Source of the DNA: Aradus depressus
Taxonomy: Eukaryota; Arthropoda; Insecta; Hemiptera; Aradidae
NCBI GenBank assembly: GCA_963662175.1
Contig: OY759218.1
Span: 17,946,480-18,010,479, forward strand
DNA length: 64,000 nt
Direction: 5' to 3'
The first letter of the stretch is position 1; each line of letters begins with the position of its first letter. The position numbers and the translations under genes are program-made. The notes beneath the pieces were generated by a model. It saw only the letters and a program-made list of their open reading frames with translations, ran no database searches and was not told the DNA's origin. Shown piece after piece: positions 33,101-47,200 of this stretch.

Positions 33101-35163
33101 GAGCATAATGTACAACAACTTCCGGGTCTACGGGACTGGACTTCTAGTCGTCATGGGAACTATCGTATTCATCGGAGTTAAGTTTGTCAACAAGTTCGCT
33201 GGAGTCGCTTTGGCTTGTGTGATCTTCTCAATTATAGCTGTCTACGTTGGAATCTTTGTTAACTGGAATGGCAATGACAAACTCAAGTAAGCCAATATTC
33301 ATATACGTTAAAACCTATCTGTCAACGTACTACGTTGAAAGTTTTAAGATATTGTGAAAATCGTCCCAAGACACATATCACATTTTATAGGAGCAACCAA
33401 AAACTTTCTAAATGAGAGTGTACCAAAACAAAGAAAGTTACCTTACAAATCACATTTTATAATTAAAACACGATGAACTAAGTAAAATATTATGAACTTT
33501 TATGGAAACTTGAAACATTGTGGATATTTTAGAAGAAATCATCCTGATGCAATTAGGAGAGAAAATTATTTATTATTTCTCTTAAAACATTGGCCACCTC
33601 TTTGACACTTTTGGACTATGTATGAGATACACTTAGGGATTGAAAAACGGTGTGGCGTAGGAGGGATCGGGGCCAAGCATCCTTCAGTGATTTCTTTCGT
33701 TAATCGCTGCTTGGTACGCAACTCAGAAGAAGAGCTCGAGATGAATAACGTGTATTAGTCAATGGTGTTGAAACTTTGCACAGTTAGATTAGACACGCAA
33801 GGCTTTAGAATTCAGGTTAGAACTTGCTTCTATCTCTAGTATCTGCTGTCAGCAATGTTGGAGACCTTTCTTTTCAATCAACCCTCTTATTTGCTGGGTC
33901 TTCAATAAACTAAATACATATATGATGGCGAAAAACATTGCTAATTAAATTAAAAATTAAATATGTGTTTGTTGTTTGTTTTTCTCAGGATGTGTGTTCT
34001 GGGAACGCGACTTTTGAAGGACATCAATATAGAGAACTGTACGAAGGCAGTAGGTGGACCTCTTCACAACCTATTCTGCAACAGCTCCCGCAGCTGCGAT
34101 CCATACTATGATAAGCACGATATCTCAATTCGGAATGGGATCAAAGGACTGGCCAGCGGTGTCTTTTTTGGTTAGTTCTGCTTGATTCTACCATACATAT
34201 TAGCCAGATAAGGAAGTCTACCTGTAGCTTGTACTAACTCTTCCAATTGCTGAAATTAAAAAAAAAAAACCTATTACCTTTACTAAACGTTTCAATTATC
34301 CACCAAAGAAGCACTAGTTCCGGTCCTTCGGACCTCTTCATCCCCCCCACTCCATCAGTCCTCTGCCTTCCTTCCACAACTCGTTCCTTGTCCAGGCCTC
34401 TGCTCTCTGGAACTCCCTACCTCTCCTCATCCGTCGTCTTTGAGGTAGCTCAGAGGTAGCATGCTTACTGAGCTCAAGATCGCAGGTTCAAAACGCGGCT
34501 GAGGCCCTTAGGTTATTTATCTGGGAGGTGTCTTCGGATCGTTTAGTTAAGCGATGGTCCCAAACCTGTACAATGTCAGGTACTCAGTAAAGACCCCTAC
34601 TCTAGGTGAATAAAAATTTAAAGTACGCAAAATTTAGGACTCCCATAGTAGAGTTGGGCTTATGTCCACCAGAGCGACGACAAAGAGTCTGGTAGTAGGC
34701 TGTATGCTCCTCTTGATTACCTCTTCTTAGCACCACGCTAGTCTGTTTGCACATTTATCAAAAAATTCAACTACAAGATCAATAAACAGTGATGAATGAT
34801 TTGTAATGCATAAAGTGTGCCTGATTCAAAAAATACTTCTACATTGATCATTTCGCTGGTCTGGACCAGTTCAGCAGTACTCTCTGTTTAGTTCACTTGA
34901 TAATGCCGTAAGACACGAAACTATAGTCGCGTAATTTTGACCAATATAGTGAAAATATTGACAAGTAGTGTTTGGAGTTTATATTTCCTTTAGTGTGTGT
35001 ATATTCTATCCTGTTGAATTTCATTGCCGGTATTTTAATTAATTTGTATATATATATATATATACAATTATAATTTTATTTTAATAAGTTGTTTTTTCAA
35101 CTAATATATATTCTCTAGCGCCTGCTTGGGCACACTAATATTCTTTAATAATATCTTATATAT

Positions 35164-35213
<50 letters not shown>

Positions 35214-38200
35214 TATAATTTTATTTTAATAGTTGTTTTTCAACTAATCTTGTTGTTTGTTTGGGATTCAATAAAAATAATTCTTCTGACTCTTCATCTC
35301 CCAACAGAAACTTTGCTCCCTCTCTCCACAGCCAGTCACTTTTTTTCCGCTCACGACCTCATCCAAATATCCTACAACATAGCACCTCCTCGCCTTAATG
35401 CCACCGCTATTTTTTCTCAGGAACCTCAACTTCCATACCTTCAAGATGCTTGACTCGACGAATTGTTACTTGTATAGACTCAACTTAAATTTGGTTAATG
35501 TAATTAATTTTAATATTGCAGAATGTTGTTTATAACATTTGAAAACCAAATTAACAGATTAATGAAAACTTTGAAATATTTTACAGATAACTTAGGAGAT
35601 TATTTCTTGACTGAAGGACAATTCATTGCATCAAGTAAGGATCCGGAAGAAATTCAGAATTTGGACAAGAACAAAGTGTACAATCAGGTGTTTGCGGACC
35701 TCACTACTACCTTCACCATCCTAATCGGAATCTTCTTTCCTTCAGTCACTGGTTAGTTCAAGGTTATTTTCGTTTATTTTGGCTAGATTCCAAAAACTAA
35801 AAAAATAAATGTTGAAAAATAAATTAATTTATTCTTAATTAAGCTGTTTATGTTAATTATTTATTATTATTGTATAGTTTTCTCCACCGTAGCACTAAAT
35901 AATTTATTTTTGTTTTTTACTTTCTTATAACGTTAGTATATGTCTAACTCAGAAACGATTGTAACTATGAACTTTTAAATAAAACATTTTAAATGAAGAT
36001 GTCATAGATCTGACTAGACTTTGGCAGACATCGGACGAAAAGTTACTGTTTTTTTTTTTACTCTGTGTGTATTTATTCTTTGGGGATCCCGGTCTCAGTA
36101 TAAAATTTATTCTCATTTAATTTCAAAGCCCTCGTTAACAGTTCTTATTTTCATATTTATTTGTTAACGTTTATGCTTATATGTATGTTAAAAATTAATA
36201 ATAAAAAATAAATCAACAAGTAAAAATAAGTGAATGTAAGAAAAATTTATTCTTGATAAAATTAAACAAAAAAAATCACTATATTTTCTTAGGGTGCATT
36301 ATTTTTAAGGTATAATTATTCTACAAATAATGCTAAAATGTTTATAAAAACTTCCATGAATCATCGACTACTTCCCATGCGCGAATTGATCAACGAAGTT
36401 TTTGCCCTTCCTCTGAATTCGATTTGATTGAAAATTACAGAGAAGAGTGATCAGATCACATATTCAAGGGTTCCGTACATGAACATTGACTGTAATAACA
36501 TTAACAAAAATAAAATGTTCATAGACCAATTTTTATAACTAAAAATAGATTTTCTGAAACCTACCCTTCGAATAAATAATTTTCTTGTTTTAACCTTCAT
36601 TATATGTATAAATGGATCCTACTTCCGCCCTCTTATTAAGAATTGCATTTTAACAGGACTCTCTTATACCAACCATGTTTTAACCAATCACTCCCCCTGT
36701 ACATTCAAGAATGTATAAATGGTAAAAATAAAGAAATAAATTTTGGCCATAAATTAAAAGATATTCACTGGCATAGAGTGATAGGTATAGGGTTTGTGAG
36801 AAGACTGCATCAAGGTATTGTTGCTTCCCTTCTTCATGCAGGTAGCGCTAGGTGAAGGGGCCAAGATGCATTTCTGTGGTAAATGAGAATAATAAATATT
36901 TAATGTCCTACTCTATTTTCTACTATTCTAGGCATAATGGCTGGATCCAACCGGTCAGGTGACTTGGCAGATGCGCAGAAGTCTATCCCAATAGGAACTA
37001 TCTGTGCCATCTTGACGACCTCTATCGTCTACTTGACATCGGTGTTGCTCTTCGCTGGAACTGTCGACAACCTTCTTCTTCGAGACAAGTAAACTACCCC
37101 TCACCACTGTATTATTAATAATATTTATTTATGTTAAACCATAATATGGTAATAGGATATTTCATGCAATTTATTATATCCTCACAAAAACAAAATACAT
37201 AGTTGTAAAATTCCGTCAAGTAATGCACAAGAAAATACCTCAATAAAAAAAAAGAGTTTTTAACGGAATTTCATGTTTTCCGACCTCTAGATTCCAAATA
37301 TGAAAAAAAGACTGTGTGTCTGTGAACACTATAATATAACTTCCGATAGAATGAATGTATCGGCACCAAATTTTATATGTGTGACCAAACGCATAAGGAC
37401 AACACCTATCGATTTTCAGCAGAATCGGCAGAAAGGAAAGGGTGGATCAGAGGGAGGCTCAACTCAAAAACCCAATAACTGCCGATGTAATGATTGTATG
37501 GACATGAAATTTTATATTTAAAGTCAAAACCCAATGAGGACATAAGCTATCAAATTACAGGGATATAGGCTGAATGGAAGGGGGGTTCAGGGGAGAAAGC
37601 TCAATTCAAAGGCCCTAATAACTGCAGATGTAATGAATTTATCGACACAAAATTTAGTATGAGGTTTTAGAAGCCCTATGTAAGTCAACTGTTGAATATT
37701 AGCGCAAACGTTCTACTAGTTTTGGAGGGGAAGCGAAAAATTAATTGATTAATTCGTTCTGAGGAAGTACATTGCCGGTGATTCATCAAGGACTTTTTTT
37801 GTCACCCCCGCCCTCTCAAAAAATAAATAAACCCTTCATCATACCCCATAGAAATTTGGTAACTCAAAAATATGATTTTTGTTTAAATAGTCCATGTTTA
37901 GACCTTTAGAACGATTTGCTTTTAAATTTTGAAGTCAAAAATCGACAGTTATTGGGATTTTTAAGTTGACCCCCTTCTGCTCCTCCCCTTCCCCTCGTCT
38001 GATTCCGCTGAAAATGAATAGGTGTTATTCTTATGTGGTTTTGAATTTACATATGAAGTTTCGTGTCGATACATTCATTCTATTGGGAGGTATCGTGTTC
38101 ACAGATACACACAGACATTTTTTTTTTTCAATTTTAGAATCAGGGGTTCGGAAAACATGAAATTTCAGTGAAAACTGAACATCGAATTTCTGACCAATTG

Positions 38201-41200
38201 CATAACTTCCCCTGTACTTTGTATAGCTGAGGAAATAAAAGGTTGCTGTGGAAACATACTGTTGGTACTGATTCTATGTAACTACCATCTCAATGTTGTG
38301 TTGTATTCTATTGTTAAAACATGTCACAATTGAATACAAATTTTATGACACGTTATAATTGTTACATTGCTGATTCAATACAGGTGATTTGCGCTCCCTA
38401 AATTAGTTAGGGGAGGAAACGTGAGTCTGGCGAGGGAAGGAAACAGCGGTCTACCGCTGGTAGACATTTAGATCAGCCTTTACTGAGAGGGAATCATACG
38501 AAAAAAAAAAAATCTGTCTCAATGACAGCTAGCTGGAGGTACTAAAGAGTACACCTCATACGGGCTTCCCTCTGACCTCCTGTTCTCATGTCAACATTTC
38601 ATATCGGCCTCACAGGTCTATGTTTCGATTTGAGTATTGATTCTGGTCAGATGTTGCTAAGTTGTTTCTTGTTGTGTTGCAGGTTCGGACAGAGTATCGG
38701 AGGACGACTAGTGGTAGCTAACATGGCCTGGCCCAATGAATGGGTCATCCTCATTGGTTCCTTCCTCTCCACTCTTGGTGCTGGCCTCCAGAGTTTGACG
38801 GGGGCTCCAAGACTTCTTCAGGTAGAACACTTTTCTATTGCAGAGCTCCTCTATCCGCTAGATCTAGTCCCTTTTTGTCATTGAATCACAATAGTATTTA
38901 AATTGTTAATAACCTTTTTATTATTAATTTTTTCATGTCATTACTTTCTCACATCCTAGTTAGTATACGGAAGTATTGTAATCGTGCGAAAATTTGAGAC
39001 TCTATTAACATTGTTATAAGACCAAAGAAAGAAATATATATTTATTTGAAAATGCATTAGTTGGTCGAACAAGGTATGGAAAAAAAAGAAGTAACACTGT
39101 TAGCCTTAAGCTGACAACAAATAGTGCCTTTGCCTAAAATAAACAAAATACATTTATTAAATTGATTTTTATAGCTTATTTTAGTATGTTAAGTTTGTTA
39201 AATTCAGTCTCAGTCACGATGTATCTGGTCAGTCAAGTGGAATATCGTCGGAGACTGAGACTTGACTGATGGGAAGCCATCCGGTTATCACTCCATTACC
39301 TACTATCACTCTATTATCATCTGTTTTATATTTTTTAATCATTAAATTAGTTAATCCATTATCTATTCACAGTTATATTATTATCCATCCAGTTATTAAC
39401 TTCATTCAAACATTTGTTAGCTAGGTCAAAAGTAGAGTTTCAAGATTTTGATTTTATTATAATGACTGTATCGTCTGCATAAGAAATGATTTTTTCTGGT
39501 ATTTGTATGTTACATAGTACATTAATATAAATCAAAAATAGTACTGGACCTAAAACTGTCCCTTGGTTATTTGTTTGCGGTCTTTTAAATAATCAATAAG
39601 TAGTTCCAGTATTTTTGCGTCAAATCCATGCTTTTGAAGTTTTATAGTCATAAGGGGGTGACAAACAGTGTCAAAAGCTTTTTTTTAAATCCAGAAAGAT
39701 AGCAATGGTCTTGTACTTTATATGACAACTAGAATACAACGACTCAGTCAGCTCGTGATTGGCATCATTAGTAGATAAAACATTTCGAAATCCAACCTGT
39801 TTCGGAGAAATTAAATTATTGGATTCGAGGAAATTAACAATTCTTTTTTTCATACGTTTTTCCAATATTATAGATAAATGTGGCAAAATTGAGATAGGGC
39901 GGTAATTATCAATTTTAGTTTTATTGTCTATTTTAGAAACTGGCTTTATGAGAGAGTTTAAATTTTGTAGGAAATATTTTAGTGTTAAAACATAGCTTGA
40001 AAATGTGCGCTAGGGGTTTAGCAATAAAAGTTTGAAAAAATGTTGATATTATTTATATATCGAACTGACTAGGGAATACAAACTTAACTCAAAATAGATT
40101 TTGGCTTATTTAATATCGACAATAGCCACACTTTTGACTCAAGCGAAGGCATTAAATACCTCATTCCTGCTCAAAAAGCAGGTTACTTGATAGTTTAGAA
40201 CAACTGGAAATAAATGAAGCCACCAAAAATAACATGTGTATGAATAATCAAATTAATTTCAACTATTCCCCTTTGTTCACAACTTGGAACCAGTTCGGTT
40301 TCCACATATGTATATATTTAGTGGTTAATTGTATTCCATATATAATTTATCGTAGTTGTTTTATTTATTTACTATACTTATGTTATGTTATGGCAGGCTA
40401 TAGCTAAGGATGGAATCATACCGTTCTTGGCTCCATTCGCTGTCTCCTCCAGCCGAGGCGAACCTACCCGAGCTCTGATTCTCACTGTCTCCATCTGTCA
40501 GCTCGGAATCTTACTTGGCAATGTTGACTATCTCGCTCCACTTCTGTCCATGTTTTTTCTCATGTGTTATGGGTTTGTGAACCTAGCATGCGCTCTTCAA
40601 ACTCTCTTGAGGACTCCTAATTGGCGACCACGTTTCAAGTATTATCATTGGTTAGTATACGCTACATTATTTACTATTGCTTAACTGCAAATACACGTAG
40701 GCTTAATTGGAGTGTTGAGTGTACTTCCGTATGGGCCTGCAATTTCAAATTGATATTTCGGGACATACAATTCAATTTTTAAGTAGAAGAATTGTTAAGT
40801 AAGAAACTTTGAAATTTAGGTTTATAGAATTGGAACTACAATAATTTTTATTCAGTAGAAATAAATAAAAGAAAAAGTGTGGACTTGTTTGATGAATATA
40901 ACTATATTTCTTATTTTTTTATATCCTGTTCTGTGTTATTCACAGGTTGACTGTGGTACAAATGTTGAATCGCTTGTCTGTGACTGCTTTACTGATTGCC
41001 AATGTCCCTTATATAGCCTCGCCTGGTAACCTGCCTAGTAATCAATACCCCTATTTCTTTTGTATTAACTCACTTCTCTCCGTCAGTTAGTGACTAACAT
41101 TTTCTTTTGGGCCGCATGACCTTTTTTTCATTCATTTCTCCTTACATATTTGGTGTTATTCCTTGTACTAGTTCGAAGTCGTTCATCACTGAAAGTTTTT

Positions 41201-44200
41201 GTAAAGACAGTCAAAGCAAAATAATATATATTGTTCCTGTGATTTTAATCAACATTTTGTTCAAAATAATATGAAACAATATGAATGAAATGAAATTTTA
41301 TTCTGGGACCGAGGTCTCATAAGAATAAATACACACCGAGTCAAAAAGAAAAGAAACATTTAATAAATGTTTGCAAATATAAATAAATTAGTGCTACAGT
41401 GGAAAAAAGTAGGCAACAATAAATATAGATAAATACAGAATTAAAATAAACTATAAATATATCAAAGAATCTATATAAATATGAAGGAAAATCGACAGTG
41501 CATAATGCATTAATGGTTGACTATAAAAGAGAAGGAAGGATGCCCAGACAAGGTTTGAAATAAAATTAATTTATTAAAAAAGGTGCTAAACAGAAATGAG
41601 TGAGAAGAGAAATAAATTAAATAAAATATGCAAAAAAATAAATAAATAAGCTAATAATGAAAATATATAAAATGAACAAAATAAGTAGAATATTTATTGT
41701 AAAATAAATTATTAAATAAAAAAATGAAATAAGTAAATAACTAATATAATTAGAGATTATTGATGTTGACGAATGGGGAAATACGGGGAAGAAAGAATGA
41801 AGAACTACTCAGAGGGGAGTAGATGGTTTCAAGAGGAATTGGAATAGTGAGGATTTGAAGGAAGCCACGGAAGGAGAGTAGTGACGGATTGGGGGAGGCA
41901 GGGTTTTAAGCATTGGAAGATGAAAGAGCCTAGGAGATAATCTCGACGGTAGGAGGGTTTGAACTATTTCAAGTCTGAGTACCAGGGCGAGATGTGAGCA
42001 TCTCTAGGGACATCGAAAATAAAGTGTAGAGGAGGAAAGGAAGGTACTGAAGAAAATTTAGGGAAAAACAAAACATCAATAGAAAGAAGAAAAAACATTT
42101 TTATTTGGACCAGTACTAAATATGTACTTTACACAAAATGAGCAAATAAACATGAAAATTATAATTAAAACAAAAAGTCTTGGTACAGTCTTGGTTGCAG
42201 CCTGCGAGCTACAGGCTGGCCGAGACTGTAGTGAACCGCACCAGAGCAGGCTGGCAGACCTTGATGGAAGCTTCGGGTGAGTTTCTCAATGTGGGCTGCA
42301 AAAGGAGCAACTCCCAGTTCCCGATGGATTTGGGTGTTCCTGATAAACCAAGGTGCGTTCACCGCTATCCGGAGGACTTTGTTTTGGAATGTTTGTAATC
42401 TTGTTATGTTAGTGTGGCTAGTGCAGAACCATACGGGGCAAGCGTAGGTTAAGAGTGGAAGTATTAGTGTTTTGTAAAGTAAGGATGTGCATGTGTGTCT
42501 GAGTGGTGTATTCCTGTTTATGAGTGGGTAGATGAGCCTGAGTCGTGTGTGTGCTTGTTGGAGTTTTATGTTGATATGTAGGCGCCATGTTAGTCTTGTG
42601 TCAAGGTGCACTCCAAGATAGCGCACACCCTGGTCTTTAGGATTCCATGGAATTGGGAGTTGATCGATTTGCAGCCTTCTGAGGTGTTCTATCGAGAAGC
42701 GGCGTAAAGCGAACACCTTCGCCTCCGTCTTCCCACCGTTCAACTTAAGCTTCCATTTTCCAAACCACTGGCCGATGTCATCCACCTGGGTTTGTAGGGA
42801 GTCGATGGCCGCATCCAGAGCTATGTTTTGGCTGAGGATCAACGTGTCGTCAGCGTAAGTCGCCAGGGTTGCAGAGACTGGTTCTGGCATGTCGTGACAG
42901 AACAGATCAAACAAGAGAAAACATCAATAAAATTATACAAATATTTATGAATTGACCAAGACTACGCATCAACTCCCTCTTACAGATATGTAGAGTAAAA
43001 TGAAGAAAAATTGAAAATATAACATAAGAGAATATGTGAAAAGTAGAGAAGTTTAAAAAGAATGACAAGAAACAACTCGAAAAGGTCTCGCTTCACCCTG
43101 TCTTCCCTCTTCAGCCTACTAGCATCAACATACAAATTTTAGTTGTAAAAATTCAGCGATTCGTTGATATAAATAGTATGATTGTCATTGTCCGTCCAGC
43201 CGAGATACCGCGTCCCTAAGTCTCGCTTCACTTCAAACACCTCATTCCGGACTGACTGGCGCATGAACTGCACTATGATGCCCGGTGGTTGGGGTGTGTC
43301 TTCGGTGATCCCCAATTTGTTGATGAACGTAGATGTGACTGACACATGTTTCAACAAACTTGAAATTTAAGTATAAATAAAACTAAAGCATTTGCTTCAC
43401 AAAACAAACCCAACTCATCCAGATTTCAGTAATAAAAGTCGCATTTTTTGGCAAAATACCATTATCCGATATTTTGATGGACGATCAGTTACAAGCGAAA
43501 ATTTTTAACTTTAGTATTCTATGGTTAATAATTATATTCCTATCAATGATTTATCTTCATTATATGTTTCATCCTTCAATAAGGCATAGTCCATGTTTCA
43601 ACAAGGTACTTAACAAATTAAGTTCATGTTACGTTACACACCTGTTTAGGCTACTAACCGTATATATACATATTTATTTATATACTGAACATTAACAGTT
43701 GGATGTGGGGTTTGTTGACAGGTCTCTGTCATTTCTTGGTCTCTCCCTATGCATCGCTGTCATGTTCATGACCAGCTGGTACTATGCCCTTGTCGCTATT
43801 GGCATGGCAGGACTCATATACAAATATATTGAATACCGAGGGTATGTCAGTTCAATTATAAGTTTACATTATCTTAAATTAATATAAGTTTTATCTATTT
43901 AAAGAAGAACGGTCATTCCATTCTTACATAAGGTACATTTTAGGACTATTTTTCTTATAAAATGTGTTTGTTTTTTTAACTAATAAATTTCGTAACGGAT
44001 GGGACAAATCAGTGACAATGACTCACGTTTTCAAGATAGTATTTTACTAGTCCTTCCAATTAAGAATTTCCAAGTTAATATGTGATTATCTATAAAAGTT
44101 AAAAAATAAATACAATAGAGTTGTATGTTATGCGGGGCATTCAGTCTAACAAACTATAATAAGTACACTCATATTCGGATTTTCTTTATTATTTGAATAA

Positions 44201-47200
44201 AAGTAATATGAAACTTCAAAATATGTTTCTTTTACTTTATTTATTTGCATTCTTTCAGTTTTTTTAAAATTTATTTTGGGTAATTTATAGGGACCTGGGA
44301 CCTTATTCTCAAATTCCAAGTTCAAATATGTATTAAACTAAAAACAAATAGAAATCCAGATGAATTTCGCCATAAATCAATCTTCAGTAAGATTTTTTTA
44401 ACGTCTCAGGGAATTTTTTGAAAAATTTAAGAAAGCAAACAAATGCAGGATGTTTTCAATCAACAGAAACAATTAGCAAGCTATAATGAGTGCATTCAAT
44501 AATGATATGAGTTTTAGGTCCCTATATTTCTCACATCCACAGTTCAAATATAATAAAATAAATAATAAATTCATAAAACTTCATAATAATTCAATCTTCT
44601 GCATATTTTTCTTATGTAATAGCCAATAGAAATAAATTTTAGAGAACATTTTGAAAAATACCCAATTTTGTCTGGCGTGGAATGGCCGAGAAATTTATTA
44701 TAGATTAATCTAATAAACTTATATAAATGAATAACTGGCTGATTATAAATGAAGCGTGATATACATGTAAATGTATTTTTTAGAGCTGAAAAAGAATGGG
44801 GAGATGGGATTCGAGGTCTAGCATTGTCTGCTGCCCGGTACAGTCTTCTGCGGCTCGAAGAAGGTCCTCCACACACCAAGAACTGGAGACCTCAGATCCT
44901 GATACTTGGCAAACTCACTGATGATTATTTACCAAAATATCGCAAGATTTTCACTTTTGCTTCTCAGCTTAAAGCAGGTATGTTTGTACATAGTGAATTT
45001 ATAGCAATAATGAAACTAGCTGTGTCGTCAACGGGTAGGTACAGTTTTCGTGAAAATATGTTAATATTAATTGGATATTGCCAGTAAATATAATGGAGAT
45101 AATCAGAAGACAGGGAGACAGAACGATTTTCATCCTGGGTTGAGGAGAACGTAGGGATGAGGAGGTTAGGCTCCGGGAATGATCAGATGAACAATTCCCT
45201 TCCCTCCTCATCGCACTACTGGACACCACGGATAATGGGTCGGGAATGAATATTACATGAGAAAAACGCTCGTTATCGTTATTTATAATGTCGCCCTCAA
45301 CGTCAAGGCCAGTTTAAAATTTGTTGTTTTTTGTGTCAATTGTACCAAACTCTCGAGAGAAGAAAATATCAACATTTTATGTTTTCTGAATTCTATATTA
45401 AATGAGCGTTGACGGTTTATTTTTAATGCTTAATATGTTTCCCGTTAAAATTCTGAAGGGATTCACAGAGATATTTTATTTTATTTCATTTATTAATAAT
45501 TTAAACAATTTTTGTGAGATAATAAAAACCTTGAAATTAAAATATATAATACTCAACTGGCTAAGGCCGTCAAATGTTAATGTTCAAGAACCTTTGGGGA
45601 CATGTTGGCCTTCTCACCATCTTATATGTGTCCTCTGTTCCGTCCGCATACAGTCCTGTCTCCAAATTTTCAATTCTCCAGTTATATGAAGTACCTATAG
45701 GGGAAGTTGTGTAGTCAGTCAGAAATTTGAAGTTGAGTTTTCACAGGGATTTCATCTTTTCCGACATCCTGAATCCAAAACTCCCGATAGAATGTATCGA
45801 CACGAAATTAATGTGCATCCAGAACCCTATAAAGACGATTAAACTGATGCGAAGTACATCACTCTTGAAGAATTCTAAGTTAATTGTATTTGTAGCTCTC
45901 TGTCTGATTTCTGTCCATAGCAGAGTGGTACATATAATTGGTTTAACAATAAATCTATTATAAAATTTTGAAAATAGCGAACAGAAGTTGGAGGAATTCA
46001 GAACAATCTATATAATTATTTAAACGTTTATAGGAAAATATGGCGTCGTTTCTAAAGTTTCTAGATTGAGTTCAGACAAGTCATCTCTTCGATTTAAATA
46101 AAAAAAGTGTGGAAATATATGCTTTCACATCAAAACAATGCAATGTGGGGAAGTTTGTACGGCTATTGAGGTGGTCTATTCTTTGGAAAAAATTGTTTAG
46201 TAGAACTGTCCTCCTTCATGTTAATATTATTTTTATTTTAAATCTCAAAAATGTAATTCAATGTTTTGTTATTTAATTCCGCAGGGAAAGGTCTGGCGAT
46301 TTGTGTTGCTGTTATACGAGGAGATTTCACCCGATGTGCAGGGGAAGCTATGGCAGCCAAGCAAAGTTTAAGAAAAATAATGGACGAGGAAAAAGTGAAA
46401 GGTTTTGTAGATGTCCTAGCAGCGAATGAGGTTGCTGAAGGAATCAGTCATTTGTATGTGAAATTTGTTTATCATGAGATTACTTTCATTATTTTTATTT
46501 ATTTACATATTAGAGTGTCCCAAAAAATATGAAAATGTTGGCTCTTACCTTGTATGGTTCACTATCGTAAATTATTTATACAGGTCAAATTTTAACTCGT
46601 GAACAATATTTAGAGGTTTTTAGTTTTTAATTTTATAATGTAGATGTAAGAAAATAAACCCAATTATTTGTTTTCGTGAATTCTATTCTACTCATTTTCC
46701 CTGTTGGCCCAGTAAGATAATTTGAAAACCTTTTGATTAGATTTAAATATTTTTGCCAAATTTAGAAAACATATAGCATCTCTTTAGAAAACATATAGCA
46801 TCTCTTTAGAAAACATATAGCATCTCTTTAGAAACCCGAATGAAAAGTTTGTTAATTTAATTTTTTTTAAAATTAGGTGCACATTCTTAAAAATTGCACG
46901 TCTTGAACTTTTGATATTTTTAGGGCCCTTTTCGGAAATTACTGTAGAAATCAAAATTTAGTAAAAGACCAGTTATAAAATTTCTATAGGAAATGTGGTA
47001 ATTTATTGTTTATTTATTTATTTTTATATTTATTATTTGAATTATAAATTTATTTAATAATTAATTTTACAAAATTTTATTTACCACACCACATCATATA
47101 CGAATATAAAAAAAAGTTATAAAAATCGTTGATGAATCACCTGCAATGCAATTCCTCAACATCAATTAATCAATTAAGTTTTTTAAACAACCTTGAGCAC

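Noticed and set aside
40946..41030. Possible extra kcc exon after an acceptor-like TTCACAG
   Set aside because: The exon ending at 40650 joins in phase to the exon at 43722 (YHW-SLSFLG), as in the family. The stretch has no matching sequence and would break the frame.
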